Part shown: piece by piece, positions 49,389 through 61,845 of the stretch
Layout of the letters: each line of letters starts with the position of its first letter
Numbering within the stretch: the stretch's first letter is position 1
NCBI GenBank assembly: GCA_036365455.1
Contig: JAWQUS010000010.1
Span: 17,780,501 to 17,844,500, forward strand
Length of the DNA: 64,000 bases
Reading direction: 5' to 3'
Source of the DNA: Macrosoma leucophasiata
Taxonomy: Eukaryota; Arthropoda; Insecta; Lepidoptera; Hedylidae
Translations under genes and position numbers: made by a program
Notes under the pieces: model-generated
What the model was told of the DNA's origin: nothing
Seen by the model: only the letters and a program-made list of their open reading frames with translations
Databases searched by the model: none

Positions 49389-49635
49389 ACTTAATGTACT
49401 TGCCGCTAAATGGTAGGGTTCAGCACTATCATGTTCCTGTCAGGTGGTAATGTAAAATACGAAAATTACAGGGCCGTACCCTGTAATTTTCGGCACAGAG
49501 GCATAACGCCTCAGGAGTGGTAACGCATCTACATTTTGACCTTGGTATTTGTGCGAGTGTCTATAGGCTGCAGTCATCACTTAACATCAATGTGAATTTC
49601 ATGCTTGTTTGCCACTTCCATTACATAAAAAAAAG
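49389..49635 (-). repeat. Rep-A, minus strand, 3' end missing and internal inverted duplication
   Basis: The minus strand runs from the T-run with ATGTAATGGAAGTGGCAAAC to GATAGTGCTGAACCCTACC and TTAGCGGCAAGTAC, then stops before the usual 3' hairpin. In the middle, 49460-49473 and 49479-49492 are exact 14-bp reverse complements around CCGTA, replacing the normal sequence between CAGGGCCGTA and the following block. Confidence 0.85.
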
Positions 49636-50332
49636 TAAAAAAAATAGATAAAATACGTGTTTTACATAAATACGTAACCAACAGTTACTGCAAGATTTCC
49701 CATTCGACGGTGCACCAAAACAGACTAGAATGTGGCAATTAAGACAATCGTTAAGAAACAGAGACCTTGTCCAAAGTTAACTGAATAATTGAACTCACTA
49801 CTTTATAACACCACAACAAAGAATTAAATCTTAATTTTCCATTCATAATAAATTAGTGCGCACTAATTACTTGAATGCACTTGACATGAATAAGTAACGG
49901 AGTGGGAATCATTTGACAATGCGGATTTAGTGATTATTTCTTTAGTAAACATAAACAATGAACACACAATTGTGCAATATGTGCAAATAAATGAGAATGT
50001 GTTAAACAACTTTAATGTGTAACCCAGTTCCGCTGGACGTAGAATACTGCTACATATATGAATATCTATTTTGAAATATATTGTATACCTAATCTTTTTT
50101 TAAATCAAGAAAAATCTGCCAAATATTATATACTTGCCTGCCTGCCTTATAATTGGCTTATTATAATATCTATTAGCACTAACTGCCTTGTATTTCGTAA
50201 CTTAACTAAGGTCCCGTCGGAATACCTACCAGCGTTGGAGCACTGCTGCAGAGATAGGTGCCATTTTTTTGGCTTTCCACAACCACAAATTGTTGTGATT
50301 TGGCTCCTTGTCTTTTATTCATTTATTGTACA
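49636..50332. other. Intron 4, no gene seen
   Basis: AT-rich unassigned sequence. The plus-strand frame 50058-50363 runs into the start of the Rep-D copy and has no recognisable domain. Confidence 0.5.
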
Positions 50333-51028
50333 ACTAGATGCACCCGCGACTTCGTCCACGTGAGAAAAAATATGATTGTTCAGTATCTACCCGGACGAAG
50401 TCGTGGGTGCAGCTAGTATAAAAATAGCCTAAGTTACTCCTTATTACATCAGCTATCGCCAGTGAAAGTCCCGTCAAAATCGGAGACACTCAAAATCCAT
50501 TTATTTGTATGTAGGTATGTACGTAGGCATGGTTGTATGGATATAAAAGTAGCTTAAGTTACTCCTTATCACATCAGCTATCTGCCAGTGAAAGTTCCGT
50601 CAAATTCGGAGACACTCAAATTCTATTTATTTGTATGTAGGTATGTATGTATGGATGTATGGAGATAAAAGTAGCCTAAGTTACTCCTTATTACATCAGC
50701 TACCTACCCGTGGAATTCCCATCAAAGTCGGATACACTCCAATCTACTTATTTGTATGTAGGTTTGTATGTATGCATGGATGTATGGAAATAAAAGTAAC
50801 CTAAGTTACTCCTTGTCACATCAGCTATCTGCCAGTGAAAGTCCCGTCAAAATCGGTCCCGCCGTTCCCAAGATTAGCCCCGCCAAACAGACAGACAGAC
50901 AGACAAAAATTGTAAAAAATGTGGTTTTGGTATATGTACCGTGTATACATACACATGCATTTAGTAAAAAGCGGTTATATTAATATTACAAACAGACACT
51001 CCAATTTTATTTATTTGTATAGATTGAG
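50333..51028 (+). repeat. Rep-D copy with four internal monomers of about 124 bp
   Basis: Start ACTAGATGCACCCGCGACTT; end ATTTATTTGTATAGATTG, like 43262-43583. Inside, the monomer (TAAAAGTAGCCTAAGTTACT, ATCAGCTATCTGCCAGTGAA, TATTTATTTGTATGTAGGTA) is repeated with starts near 50417, 50542, 50664 and 50789, that is offsets of 125, 122 and 125 bp. A GACA microsatellite lies at about 50887-50905. The frame at 50768-50983 is part of this repeat. Confidence 0.85.
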
Positions 51029-51937
51029 TGTTGGGTAAGTCGAAGAATAAAAGTTTTTTCTATCTTTCTTTCAAATACAACGCATTCGCAGTTGGTGCTG
51101 AAATTCAAGTGCCAATTAAATAGCGTACTACTCGTAATCAATGGACTATAGTGTTTCATGCACAGAATAGATAATCTTTATTTATCTAGTCCGTGGTTTC
51201 ATGCAATAAAGATTAAACATGCATAGACCGAATTTCGTTAAGATAATTAGTATTATGAAGGTAAGAAAAGTTATTTATTATTTATAAAGTAATTCTAGGA
51301 ACAGTAGGAACAGCGTAGAAAGAAGGCATCATTGACTTTATTCGACGGAGTAGTCGTATTAGTATGAAGACCTTAGTCCTAATCGTTTTTGTGGCTTTAC
51401 AACACATTTTAATCCAAAGAATAAAAGATTTAAGGGACAAATTTTACGGAAATATTACAACAATTTTAGAAAAAAAAAAATATTTAAATCTTAAAATCGC
51501 AAAAGCATCAATTAATTTTGACATGAGATTTAAAGACCTTCCTCCTGAAAAGTTGCCTTTTTGCAATTGCGCCTTTATTCCTAGGATACGACGATAGGTG
51601 TGCTATCGTATAAACAAATAAAACAAAATTTTAGCAATACAAATTAAGTTGACGATGAAAGTTGTCATAGCGGACGGATTGATAATAGCAGTAGATGATA
51701 CAACTTACTTACAAGCTGCCAGTTCTCTAGCTTATAGCTACTCCGGTATTCATTTTGTGTAAACAACCCACGCATAGAGATGGAAGGTAGCTGTTCGGAT
51801 CCAACATGATGCGTTAATGTAAATGTGATACACCATACCTAATTAATTTTATAGTAGGAGTAATTGATGCTTTAAAATTATTACTTACAGTTAAAATATT
51901 CTAAATATTTGAAACGTTGAAAAATATTAAAATATAA
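51029..51937. other. Intron 4, no gene seen
   Basis: AT-rich. The frame 51364-51597 (77 codons, +) is Lys- and Ile-rich with no motif and probably chance. Confidence 0.5.
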
Positions 51938-52247
51938 CGTAACTTCAACGTAACTGTAATCCCCGAAGGGGTAGGCAAAGGTAAATGCATCAAGCATACA
52001 TGCAAACACCCACGATTCGCCGGTTACGTTTTGGCCCATGTAACAGGTGGCGAGCCTGTTGACATCTCCGGGCACATTACCAAACTTTGAGGTACTGGGA
52101 AATTTCCAGAAAATGGAAAAATCCCAATAGAACCAGAGATAAAGGCTTTTTCACCATTATCTCTGATAATCCCCTACCCGGGAATCGAACCCAGGACCTC
52201 AGCGTAGTAGTAGTGGCCTGCTACCACTAGGCTACCGAGGCAGTTTA
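51938..52247 (-). mobile_element. T2 SINE (tRNA-derived), intact, 12-bp target duplication
   Basis: On the minus strand the head has an A box TAGCCTAGTGG (at 52224-52234) and an exact B box GGTTCGATTCC (at 52181-52191), the RNA polymerase III internal promoter. The body then runs to CTTTGCCTACCCCTTCGGGG and a short tail. ATTAAAATATAA flanks it at 51926-51937 and 52248-52259, a clean target-site duplication. The minus-strand frame 51881-52075 lies mainly in its tail. Insertion by LINE machinery is inferred. Confidence 0.88.
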
Positions 52248-53226
52248 ATTAAAATATAAATATGCATTATTACCTAATCAATAAATTGAAATACGTATTC
52301 TGAGAATAAAATTTAATGTGAGATTATTTTTATTAATATTAATTTGTAATTTGTTATTTTTTGCGGGGGTAAATTTATGTGACACACACACTCACGCAAC
52401 AAAAATAGTTTATTTCTACGAAACTCACACCTTGACTTTAACAAAATACATAAACAATTTTACGCACATATTTTAACATCACGACGACAGGCATAAGATC
52501 ACTCGTGCTTGTACTTTGACAGAGGGGAAAGCCTGCATATGGCTACTTTTCTCCGGTCCGTCACGGCCGGTGGCCCGTGTTGCTCTAGACATAAAAATAC
52601 AATAGTTGCAACTATGCTTATTAGGGAGCAGTCAATCACTGGTCACTGACTTAAGGTGCATGCATAGCAGAAGAATACATGAGTATTTCGTATTTTTTAA
52701 ATTTTACTGAAAATAATAACAAAATTATGGAATATTTAATGGAACATAAGCAAATAAAGTTTATTTCAATAAATCTATTATACATTTTCTTTTAATGAGT
52801 TACATGTTAACTTTAATGAATGAATATTTATTTTACGATTCAGCGCCGTAAAAAATATAAGTTATGCGGTTATACAGTGGCAAACATTGTATAATAACAA
52901 AAATGCGTTTTGCCGTTGATTTCTTTATGGCAAAGATGGTAGTGTGATAATTTTTATTGTTTAAGTTTTTAAATTTAATGTTATTTAATATTTTCAAATA
53001 CATAAACGTCAAGCCTGCTTTAACATTTTTTGTTATAAAATATAATTATCATGACGGTGCACGTTATTTATTAATTTTTTAAAGATTTTTTTCGCAAAAT
53101 CATTTGAATTAGTAGGTGTACATAATATTTGTTGAAACGAATATAATTACAAAAAAGCCTTTACTTTTTGCAAGCAATGAAAAGTCGCGAAGTAAAATGT
53201 AGGTACTTTACTTTTTTCAAAATTAC

Positions 53227-53250
53227 CTTTGAGTGACAAGTCACTCAAAG
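53227..53250. repeat. Perfect 11-bp inverted repeat with a 2-nt loop
   Basis: CTTTGAGTGAC (53227-53237) and GTCACTCAAAG (53240-53250) around AA. Confidence 0.85.
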
Positions 53251-55130
53251 TTTAAATACTCTTCTAATATATATATATATATATATTAACGGCATTTTCG
53301 TAAAAAAATCACAATCAATAATCTGCTTAATATTAAAATACTATTACTGTTGTTTGAAATATAGTTATGAAGTCATTTAATCCATTTATTATTGTAAGAA
53401 ACGAGAATTAAATATGTTCGTATGTCGCATTGAAGGCGCAATATCCTGTGTATCTATATATTGAGAAAGTTTATAGCTTCTGTGTAGGAATATGATCAAT
53501 AAATTAAATAATAAATGATATTACGTACACAAAGGAGTCCTTACCACGGCGGGACATATCCACCTGTGTGTTAAGACCACAATGAAAATAAAAAATTACG
53601 AGGTAAAGACATTGACATAACGTACCTGGTTTAGAATTGATATTAAACAAGGTAAGTAAATGTTTTTCGATTTACTTTCCCTCAGTGTGGCGTTGCTCTG
53701 TGGGTAAAGTCAGTTTTACACTGTTTATTATACAGAAATGTGTGAATTATACAGAAGAACGTTATGATGATCGTTTGGACCTATCAGTGTTGAGTTGTGA
53801 CACGTTTTAAATTACTTATTAACGATAAAATTATAAGAGTGTGAGGTGCACGAAAGTTTTATAGAATAAATATGACTTTTTTAACCATATCTTTTAAATA
53901 TTCACTTTTAAGAGTAGGTGTACAGTGAAATGGCGCGTTAGATAGATATTCTTTTTGTAGTGATTATTTAATGTTTAAGTTCAGGTAAAAATTGGTTTGA
54001 CGCTTAAAATTGATTGAGCAAATATCACATGAATAATATTATATATTAATATTAAGCGAAAGCCTAAAGATACAAAACAAAAATCAATAATATTTACATA
54101 ACAAAATTACTTTTGTAACCTTATATCCGTAGATAACAAAATTTGTGAAATTGTATGTATGTATCTTTATGCCAAGTTTCTAATAGAGACAGAGAACGTG
54201 GCGAGCCAAATATTCAAGAAAGCGCTAAAAATATGAACAAATGTCTCAAAATTTCCATCATAGCCAATCATTGCGTACTGTGTAAGTAGTATGTAATTTA
54301 CCTCATAATATAGACAAAGGATAATGTAACTGCAAATGTATATTCGCGTTAAACGTTGAAGTCCACAAACGTGCAACATTATTAACGACAACTATTATAG
54401 CAACGAAACACCAAAACGGTTATAAAAAATGGCCGTACACAATAAAGGACGGGTATGACCGCGGATTTATCGTCCAAGCAATAAAATTGTGCAAAAGTGT
54501 ACCCCATAAACAGGAACGTGCATTACGATGGATGCCCAGCTATATATTTTAGCTTTTGCGGCTACTTCGTGCGCGAAACTCTGGGATATGTGTGAACACT
54601 TTTGTTTTCGAGTGTCCTTTTGTATTAGAGACTACTTTGGAATAATATAAATACAGCTTTCCCTGTGTGTTACATAATAAAATATAAAATATTATCGTCG
54701 TAAAAATGTATACAACAAGAACATATAGACAACATTAAAATGAGACACAATTACATCACTAAGTAAATATTTTAATATCGGATGTGGATCGTAATCGAAT
54801 ACCTAATTGATAGATTTTGAACAATTCGCCAGTTAAAATCTCCAGCCTAAACAAAAATGAAATCACCAACCGATTAGGTAATATAGCGTCTGTTGCACCC
54901 TCCTAATCCTATATATCTTACCTTACCCAGCTTTTAAGATGAGTGATTACCTCATTACCATTTAGCGGTGGGTGGATAAAAAATTACCAAATTATTCACC
55001 GCCCAAAGTCTACTCCGAAACATAGTTCTCTTTGACGGTAACTTGTCATGAACATGAACTATGCTTTCCAATAATCAGATAGCTCGCTGCTCTGCATACA
55101 AACTCATTGAAAAAATGATGTACCTTATTC

Positions 55131-55553
55131 GTGAATGTCTACGCTTTTAACCGCCATCAGGAGAAACTTTTGTCGAGAGACATAGACAGCAATGAACACT
55201 TACCGTCAATATTGAGTTCATGCCTGTGCCTGTTCAACCCTCTCAATAAGCCAATAACGATCCCTTTCGGGATACCGAATTCTCTGAATTTAAAAGCATT
55301 TGTCTCTGTATTGCGTGCGGGTTGCGGTGCTATTTATAAGCAGAGATCTCATTCACCATTATCCCCGAGTAAAATATCTCCCACGCCTCCAGCGTACAAC
55401 CGGCTAATACGCGCCATTATTAGGTACTATCCAGTTTTATCACATAAACCACACATATCACACTCTCGAAGCATGAACAATAACAACGAACCTCTGAACG
55501 CGGTCATAGAACTCGCCTATTTGGCATTCAGCGGCCAAACAAGTGCCAAATAA
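55131..55553 (+). other. 140-codon open frame of doubtful status
   Basis: Starts MNVYAFNRHQEKLLSRDIDS and ends SGQTSAK. It has a Pro/Ser-rich middle (SHSPLSPSKISPTPPAYN), no recognisable domain and no transmembrane segment. An AATAAA lies about 95 bp downstream (near 55646). One frame of this length is expected by chance in 64 kb of six-frame sequence at this composition. It could also be a nested gene or a non-coding transcript. Confidence 0.12.
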
Positions 55554-56280
55554 ACTATCACAATAAGAATTCTATGGCCTTACGTTTAAGTATGAATCGG
55601 TTCCACACTGTCTGCCTTATGCGCGTCGTGACGTCACCGCGGATTGAATAAAATATCCGAAAGAAATCGAAGACTATATATTATGTAAACCAGACATTAC
55701 GATTCAGCATACATTATGTACAAGTACAGATAGTTTAGAATGATTCGATTTAGGCTTTATTAGTATTTAGAAATCGTCCGCTCTTTTGCTTTTCGAGCGT
55801 TCCCACGGTAAATCGAGATTTGTTTAAACTTCGTTTACTAAAGCCGGTAATCTGATTTTCAATAAAGTTGTGTACACAAAGGAATATAAGTCTGTTATTT
55901 TATGAAAATTAACTTGTGTTTTGGACGTAAACACATATAAGTAGTAGGTATTGTTAACTCTGGTTTGTCACGCGAATGCATTGGACTATGAACGGAATAG
56001 AAAAGAACGATAGACTAACAATGACTTGTGTATTGTAATTTATGATTGGCAATTTATTATTTTTGCAAAATCATACTTAGTAGGTACGATGTTAATTAAA
56101 GTGTTCATCATTTCTTTTTGTTGATCACGATTTCGATCTCGTGAATTCCTTATTTAATATATTATGTTTGTCTTTATTTTGTTTTATAGAAGACGCGCGG
56201 TACCTACCTACCTTTGTTCTCAAATATCCATTACAGTAGAGGTTGAGAAATATTGTTTAGTTTTTTTTTACTTTATTACC

Positions 56281-56537
56281 TTGATTTTTTTACACATTGG
56301 TGTTAAGTGATGACTGCAGCCTATAGACACCCACACAAAGACCTAGGTCAAAACGCAGATGCGTTACCACTCCCGAGGCCTAAGGTGTTATGCCTCTGTG
56401 CCGGAAATTACAGGGCCGTACATTACCACCTGACCGGAACACGATAGTGCTGAACACTACCATTTGGCGGCAAGTATATTAGGAAATGCGGTGGTGCCTA
56501 CGTCCCCGAGCTCCGTCACTGGAGCTTTGCTGGTGGT
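56281..56537 (+). repeat. Rep-A, 5' truncated
   Basis: Begins at GGTGTTAAGTGATGACTGCA, lacking the GTGGCAAACAAGC head, and runs to CTCCGTCACTGGAGCTTTGC. A separate degraded Rep-A head (ATGTCATGAAACTTAAGCAA) follows at about 56634-56725. Confidence 0.8.
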
Positions 56538-57202
56538 TGGACGTTTGGGTTTTTAGAGTTGTAACGACTTTCATTGGCTCCACTGTAGTGTTGGCAAATA
56601 CATATACCAAAATGTGCCTGCGGTATTTTAAGGGACTTTTTATGTCATGAAACTTAAGCAAACAAGCATAGAATTAACGTTAATGATAAGTGAAGACAGT
56701 ATTGTATAGACAACTACATAAAAATCTGAGATTTCACTGCTTTGTTCATTGATTCCTCAATGTTGAATCAGGTAAACATATAACTACTGCTTTGGAAAAT
56801 ACAAATACCTATGTATACTGATACAGTAGTATACATCAGTTAACGTGTTCTATAGGTAATATCCTAGCTCATACCTCAAAGCCAATTTATAAAGGATCTA
56901 GGTCCAGAGAGAAGCACCTTTTAACTACGCACGTGTCAAGGAGTTCTTCTGTGTACGATGTAGGTACGTGTACGCCCTTTGATCCTTACATACATACGAA
57001 CCTTTTTACATGTTTATACAGGGTTTACACTGCGAATCTCTGCTTCCGATGACTTGCAACTCACAGTGTTAACACCAGTGTGTTAAAAGAAATGTTGATA
57101 ACAAAATTGTGTTTTTTTATCAGTAGGTAAAGTAGCAAGGGCAATCTACGCAGAAACGTTGATGCTGATTAGATTAATAATTTTATGTCTTTATCAATAA
57201 CT

Positions 57203-57436
57203 AGCTGACCCGGCAAACTTCGTATTGTCTCAGAATGAAATAATGTGTCAAAGGTTTGAGAGATATGGACTATTTGTATGGGAAAATGAAATTGTGGTTT
57301 TTACTATTTCCCTTCAATTTATTCATATTTTCTTACCTTTTAAACCTTCCCTGGACTTCCAAAAATCATTTAAAACTAAAATTAGTCAAATCGGTCCAGC
57401 CGTTCTCGAGTTTTAGCGAGACTAACGAACAGCAAT
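57203..57436 (+). repeat. Rep-C, uninterrupted copy
   Basis: From AGCTGACCCGGCAAACTTCG to CCAGCCGTTCTCGAGTTTTA and ACTAACGAACAGCAATG. It is the reference for the interrupted copy at 21100-21556. Overlapping frames at 57225-57528 are parts of it. Confidence 0.8.
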
Positions 57437-57639
57437 GTTTTTTATGTATATACCTAGATAGATTAAGACTAAAGAAGCTATCCAAGAACGTAGAAGACAG
57501 AAGTAGGTATAGAACTGTCATTTGCTGATGACGTCATGACGACCTTACTCAATTTCTGCATAAATGTTACTTTTTCTTAGTTTTATACTGTTTTAGTAGT
57601 CGATGTACCTGCTCATTGTTGTTTATAAGTTCAGATTTC

Positions 57640-57800
57640 GTTCGCGTGTTATTTGGTTTTGGCGTGGTTTTGCTATAACAAGTAGCCTATGTCCGTTCTT
57701 AAGGTTCGAACTATCACCATATGAAATTCCATCATAATCGGCTAAGCAGTGTGGCCGTGAAGTCTAAAAGACAAACTGACAGAGTTTTCACATTATTCAC
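57640..57800 (+). repeat. Non-LTR-like 3' tail fragment
   Basis: AGTAGCCTATGTCCGTTC, GAAATTCCATCATAATCGGC and AGACAAACTGACAGAG follow the pattern (AGCCTATGTCC, then AAATTTCATCAAAATCGG, then ACAGACAGA) of a very common insect retroposon end. Diverged. Confidence 0.55.
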
Positions 57801-60639
57801 ATCTAGAGTATTCATATTTATAATATGAATAGTAAACAAACAAATAATCTAAGCCTTTAATTTTAAACTAGGCATCAAAAGCGAAGGTTGTGCGCGACTT
57901 AATTAAAAATGTATTTGTATGGCAGGTAAATATTTTTATTGTATTGGGAACGGTAGTGGCCGTTGTCGCGGTGGCGCGACCACTTTGCCCTCCCATCGAT
58001 CACCACGCGCCGTCGAATAAATCCTGTGTCAGCTTGCGGTACAAAATATAAGCTGAGCGGATTTTTTTATTTAACTTCACGCTTGTATTTTTCTGAAAAG
58101 GGAAGGTAGAATTGTTTGACTATACCTAATGTATACGAATATGTTTCGATAGTAATGTTTTATTTTAAGTTATATTTGCCAAGTGAAGCATACCGCGATT
58201 CATCGAGTAGGCATATTACCATACCATGTTATTGGAAATCCTATCTAGTGGAAAAGTTCAAACATCACTTAAATCACGTTCCGAAGATAGAATAGGTATT
58301 CGTATTTTTTTTATAACATGAGCCAATTTTTTGTTTTTTTTTTATTTATGCACCGCTTAAGCCTAAGTTGTTAGGCCTCTGTGATAATTATTACTCGCCC
58401 ATATATTACCATCTAACTGGAACACGATTTGGCTGAAGATAGATGCGGTGCTCTACCAGTAAAATGGTGATAATTGGTTGTTTTGTGATTAGCTAACTAT
58501 TTAGTTGACAATACACCTACAATTACCTACCTACAATTTCTTCCTTTATCCAGACTTCGTAAATTGATATTCTATGTATGTCGTATCAAAAGCTATAATT
58601 TGAAATTAGTGTGTGAAAAAGTTTAAATACCTACTTATTCATAAAGCACTGGATGTCCAAAATGCCATTGAAAAACATAATAAATAGGATCCACCTTTCA
58701 TCAACTTTGGCCGATATAACCTGATAAAACCTTTAACTTAACGACGGTTAGTTTATATTACTTTAGTTTACTAAGCAGTAGCGTTCAGCACACCGCTATA
58801 AGAGGACATTCGTTAAACTGAGTCACATCAGCGCATAATTGCACTTAGGTCGTTCACTCCAACTCAACTGCATACTAATTGCTCTTGTAATCGCAATCGT
58901 GTTCATTTCGACAACTAAATGCTATAAATTGCAACCCTGTTATGTACCTACTATGTACCTACTTTAAAAATAAAACGAACGCGATAGCGTATAGTCGTTT
59001 TGATCTAATAATGGCGATTTTAAGCTGAAAAAAAATCTTTTAAAGAATTACAATGTATAAAGGACGGGTAATTTTGGGCCCGCAAAATCGTTACTGGTTA
59101 ACCCATTACACAGTACATTTTGTAATATAGTTAACAATTAACAATCTAACCCAACTTTTACTTAATTATATATACTTAAATAACTGGCAATTCAAAAAAT
59201 GCCCCAATTTTAAATTATTTATTTTATAGTCATTTGAAAATGACATAATATGTAGTCAACACTGGGCCCAGAAATGTATGGAAGTAGGTGTCATTCTCCT
59301 TTGCTATGTTACGTTTTCAAGAAAATGTGTTTTCAATCGATAACTACGCAGATAGTTTATCTTGCTAATCCTTTCCATGCGATTCACAATAATTTCGAAT
59401 AAGCCATAAATAGTTGTGCATTATTGGCTACTTTTAAAATACATTTCAAACTATGCTCAACAAATAAGTTACATTAAACTTGTGCCACAAAGATATTCCA
59501 TACGTTGCGTATACGTTTTTTAAATTATAATAAACAAAAACATATACAAAATAACGTATTGAAATTGAAAAATTTTTCGATGGCAATATCAAATATTTCT
59601 TGAAAACATTTGTGATACACGTAAATAAGTTAAAAAGCCATTTATTGACCCACTGAACTTGACTGAACATTTTGAGAATTCAAAACACGTTGCGAATGGC
59701 TGATCAAAACCAGGAATCAACATTTAAATCACTTTTGAATGGCCAAGTGCGTCATAAAAAAGACGTAAGTAAATAGTGTCTATTAGCATGATCCACCGAC
59801 ACCGTCATATACATTCGAAGTCATAAACTTTAGTAGCCATGATGAAATTCTAATGAGATAATGAAATTAATGTTGGCGTATCTTAAGTCAATGTTGCTTC
59901 TTGGAATCGTAGTGTACGGTAGATGGGATGTATGCACCGTGAACAAATGTACCGTTTCGAATGGGAGATTTCGATTTTTATGTTCACATTGCTGGCTTCA
60001 AGGTACACTTTCTAACACATTGTTATAATTTGAGAGTAGGTACCTACTTAGAATTTTTCTTTAGTGAACTCTTTTTAGATTAATAGGTTCACTGCCTGAA
60101 AACCAGACACAATTGTTAAAATAAAACAGATCATTATAATATATAGGGCTGTGAACTCCTTCAAAAACAATATGATTCAGTATTGCTAAGAATATATCAT
60201 ATTACGTAGGTACATTTGAGAAAATTATGTAGGTACCATAAGTTTGGGTAACAAAAGACGTATCCTTATTTATAAGTTAACATTGTTAAATCTTGTTATG
60301 GGTGGTTGTCGACCCAACCACCCATTAGCCGAATAATTATCTTCTAGTGGAAGAGAGTTAGGTTTAGTCATTTGGTTTAAGCTTATTCTTGAGTGCCTAT
60401 AATTTTTGACTTGTAGTAAGTAATAGTATTTTGTCCCTATCAATTATTCCTTTTAAGTTAATTATTTCTAGGTTTTGGTTTCTCTAAGATTTTTTGACCC
60501 CAGGTTTTTTTGCCGTCCCTTCAAATTGTACACGTAGTTACGTTTCTCACAGGAACGCATAATCATGGGCTACTAGTGGCTAGTTAGTTTTCTACAAATT
60601 TAGGATCCAAAATTGCTGATGATGATGATTCCTTTTTTA
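57801..60639. other. Intron 4, no gene seen
   Basis: A degraded Rep-A piece lies at 58325-58465 (AAGCCTAAGTTGTTAGGCCT, CTGGAACACGATTTGGCTGA). A 10-bp hairpin (TGGGTGGTTG / CAACCACCCA, 60299-60324) is present. A CpG-richer patch is at about 57950-58015. Otherwise AT-rich and unassigned. Confidence 0.5.
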
Positions 60640-60949
60640 AACGTAACTTCAAGCCTGTAATCCCCGAAGGGGTAGGCAGAGGTAAATGCATGCATTCAAG
60701 CATACATGGAAACACCCACGATTCGCCGGTTACGTTTTGGCCCATGTAACAAGTGGCGAGCCTGTTGACATCTCCGGGCACATTACCAAACTTCGAGGTA
60801 CTGGGAAATTTCCAGAAAATGGAAAAATCCCAATAGAACCAGAGATAAAGGACTTTACACCATTATCTCTGATAACCCCCAACCCGGGAATCGAACCCAG
60901 GACCTCAGCGTAGTAGTAGTGACCTGCTACCACTAGGCTACCAAGGCAG
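60640..60949 (-). mobile_element. T2 SINE (tRNA-derived), intact, 10-bp target duplication
   Basis: Very close to the copy at 51938-52247. A box at 60930-60940 and exact B box at 60887-60897, both read on the minus strand. TCCTTTTTTA flanks it at 60630-60639 and 60950-60959. The open frames at 60584-60933 on both strands are within this element. The close match of the two copies and their clear target duplications point to fairly recent activity. Confidence 0.88.
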
Positions 60950-61138
60950 TCCTTTTTTACTAGACACTTTATTACGCTTCTGTCAAGTTCAATGAAGGCA
61001 TTGCTATCGCCATACTAAAATAGTTATTTTTTCCGTATCATTAGCATTAAGTTTTTAGGTTTTGGCTCCATGAGGGTACTTGGATGCGATGAGAGCATGA
61101 CTTTAGAAGTTTTCCTCTAGGCTAAAACTTACCCTTTG

Positions 61139-61401
61139 TTTATGTAATGGAAGTGGCAAACAATCATACATGTTAAGTGATGACTGCAGCCTATAGACAC
61201 CCACACAAAGACCAAAGTCAAAATGCAGATGCGTTACCGCTCCTGAGACCTAAGGTGTTATGCCTCTGTGCCGGAAATTACAGGCCACCTGACCGGAACA
61301 CGATAGTGCTGAACACTAACATTTAGCGGCAAGTATATTACGTAATGCGGTGGTGCCTTCGCCCGCGAGCTCCGTCACTGGTGCTCTACCACCAGTAAAC
61401 C
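61139..61401 (+). repeat. Rep-A, near full length
   Basis: From TTATGTAATGGAAGTGGCAA to GCTCTACCACCAGTAAAC, with small deletions (for example in the GGGCCGTACATTACC block). The 3' hairpin is slightly mismatched (GAGCTCC ... GGTGCTC). Confidence 0.85.
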
Positions 61402-61719
61402 CTTCTTGGCTAACCGTTTGAATACAGAATTTCGTGTTGAGATAAATAGTACAAGTAGGTACGTTTATATGAGTAGTTTCTCACGGGCAGGCAACAGCAG
61501 GGGCAGGCTACTCGTGGCCAGTGAGTGACGCGCGGGACCCTGCGCCGCGGGGGTGCGCACTCACATTTTTATCATTCTCGCACTCGGTTCAACCTACCTG
61601 AATGTGGAGTTGGGTACGGTGGTGTTGAGGATATTTTGGTCGAGGTTCGATTTCTAGTTGTTAGTAGTAGTAGTTAGTTAACTAGCCTCCTTAGTGATAG
61701 GTGCTGAGACAAATTAAAG

Positions 61720-61845
61720 TTTGGAGGACAAATTAAAGTAAGGGACCACGGAAGCTGAAAAGCGACCGAAACGTCGGGTTGATTTTTAAAATCATTTTAG
61801 TTTAATATACGCGAGATAAATCCGTAAAAATAGTTTTATTTCAAT
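61720..61845 (+). repeat. Interspersed repeat fragment (CCGAAACGTCGG type)
   Basis: GCTGAAAAGCGACCGAAACG, then TATACGCGAGATAAATCCGT and a TTTTATTT end. A shorter related piece (TACGCGAGATAAATCC) lies near 6400. I recognise this as a common lepidopteran repeat end; class unknown. Confidence 0.5.

Larger units (their letters stand above)
52248..56280. other. Intron 4, no confident gene
   Basis: AT-rich with an 11-bp hairpin (53227-53250) and an AT microsatellite (about 53267-53286). It holds the longest non-exonic frame in the window, 55131-55553 (140 codons, +), treated separately as doubtful. Confidence 0.5.

Noticed and set aside
60584..60933. Frames on both strands near 60.7 kb
   Set aside because: They fall within the T2 SINE, and the same peptide start appears in the T2 copy at 51881-52075.
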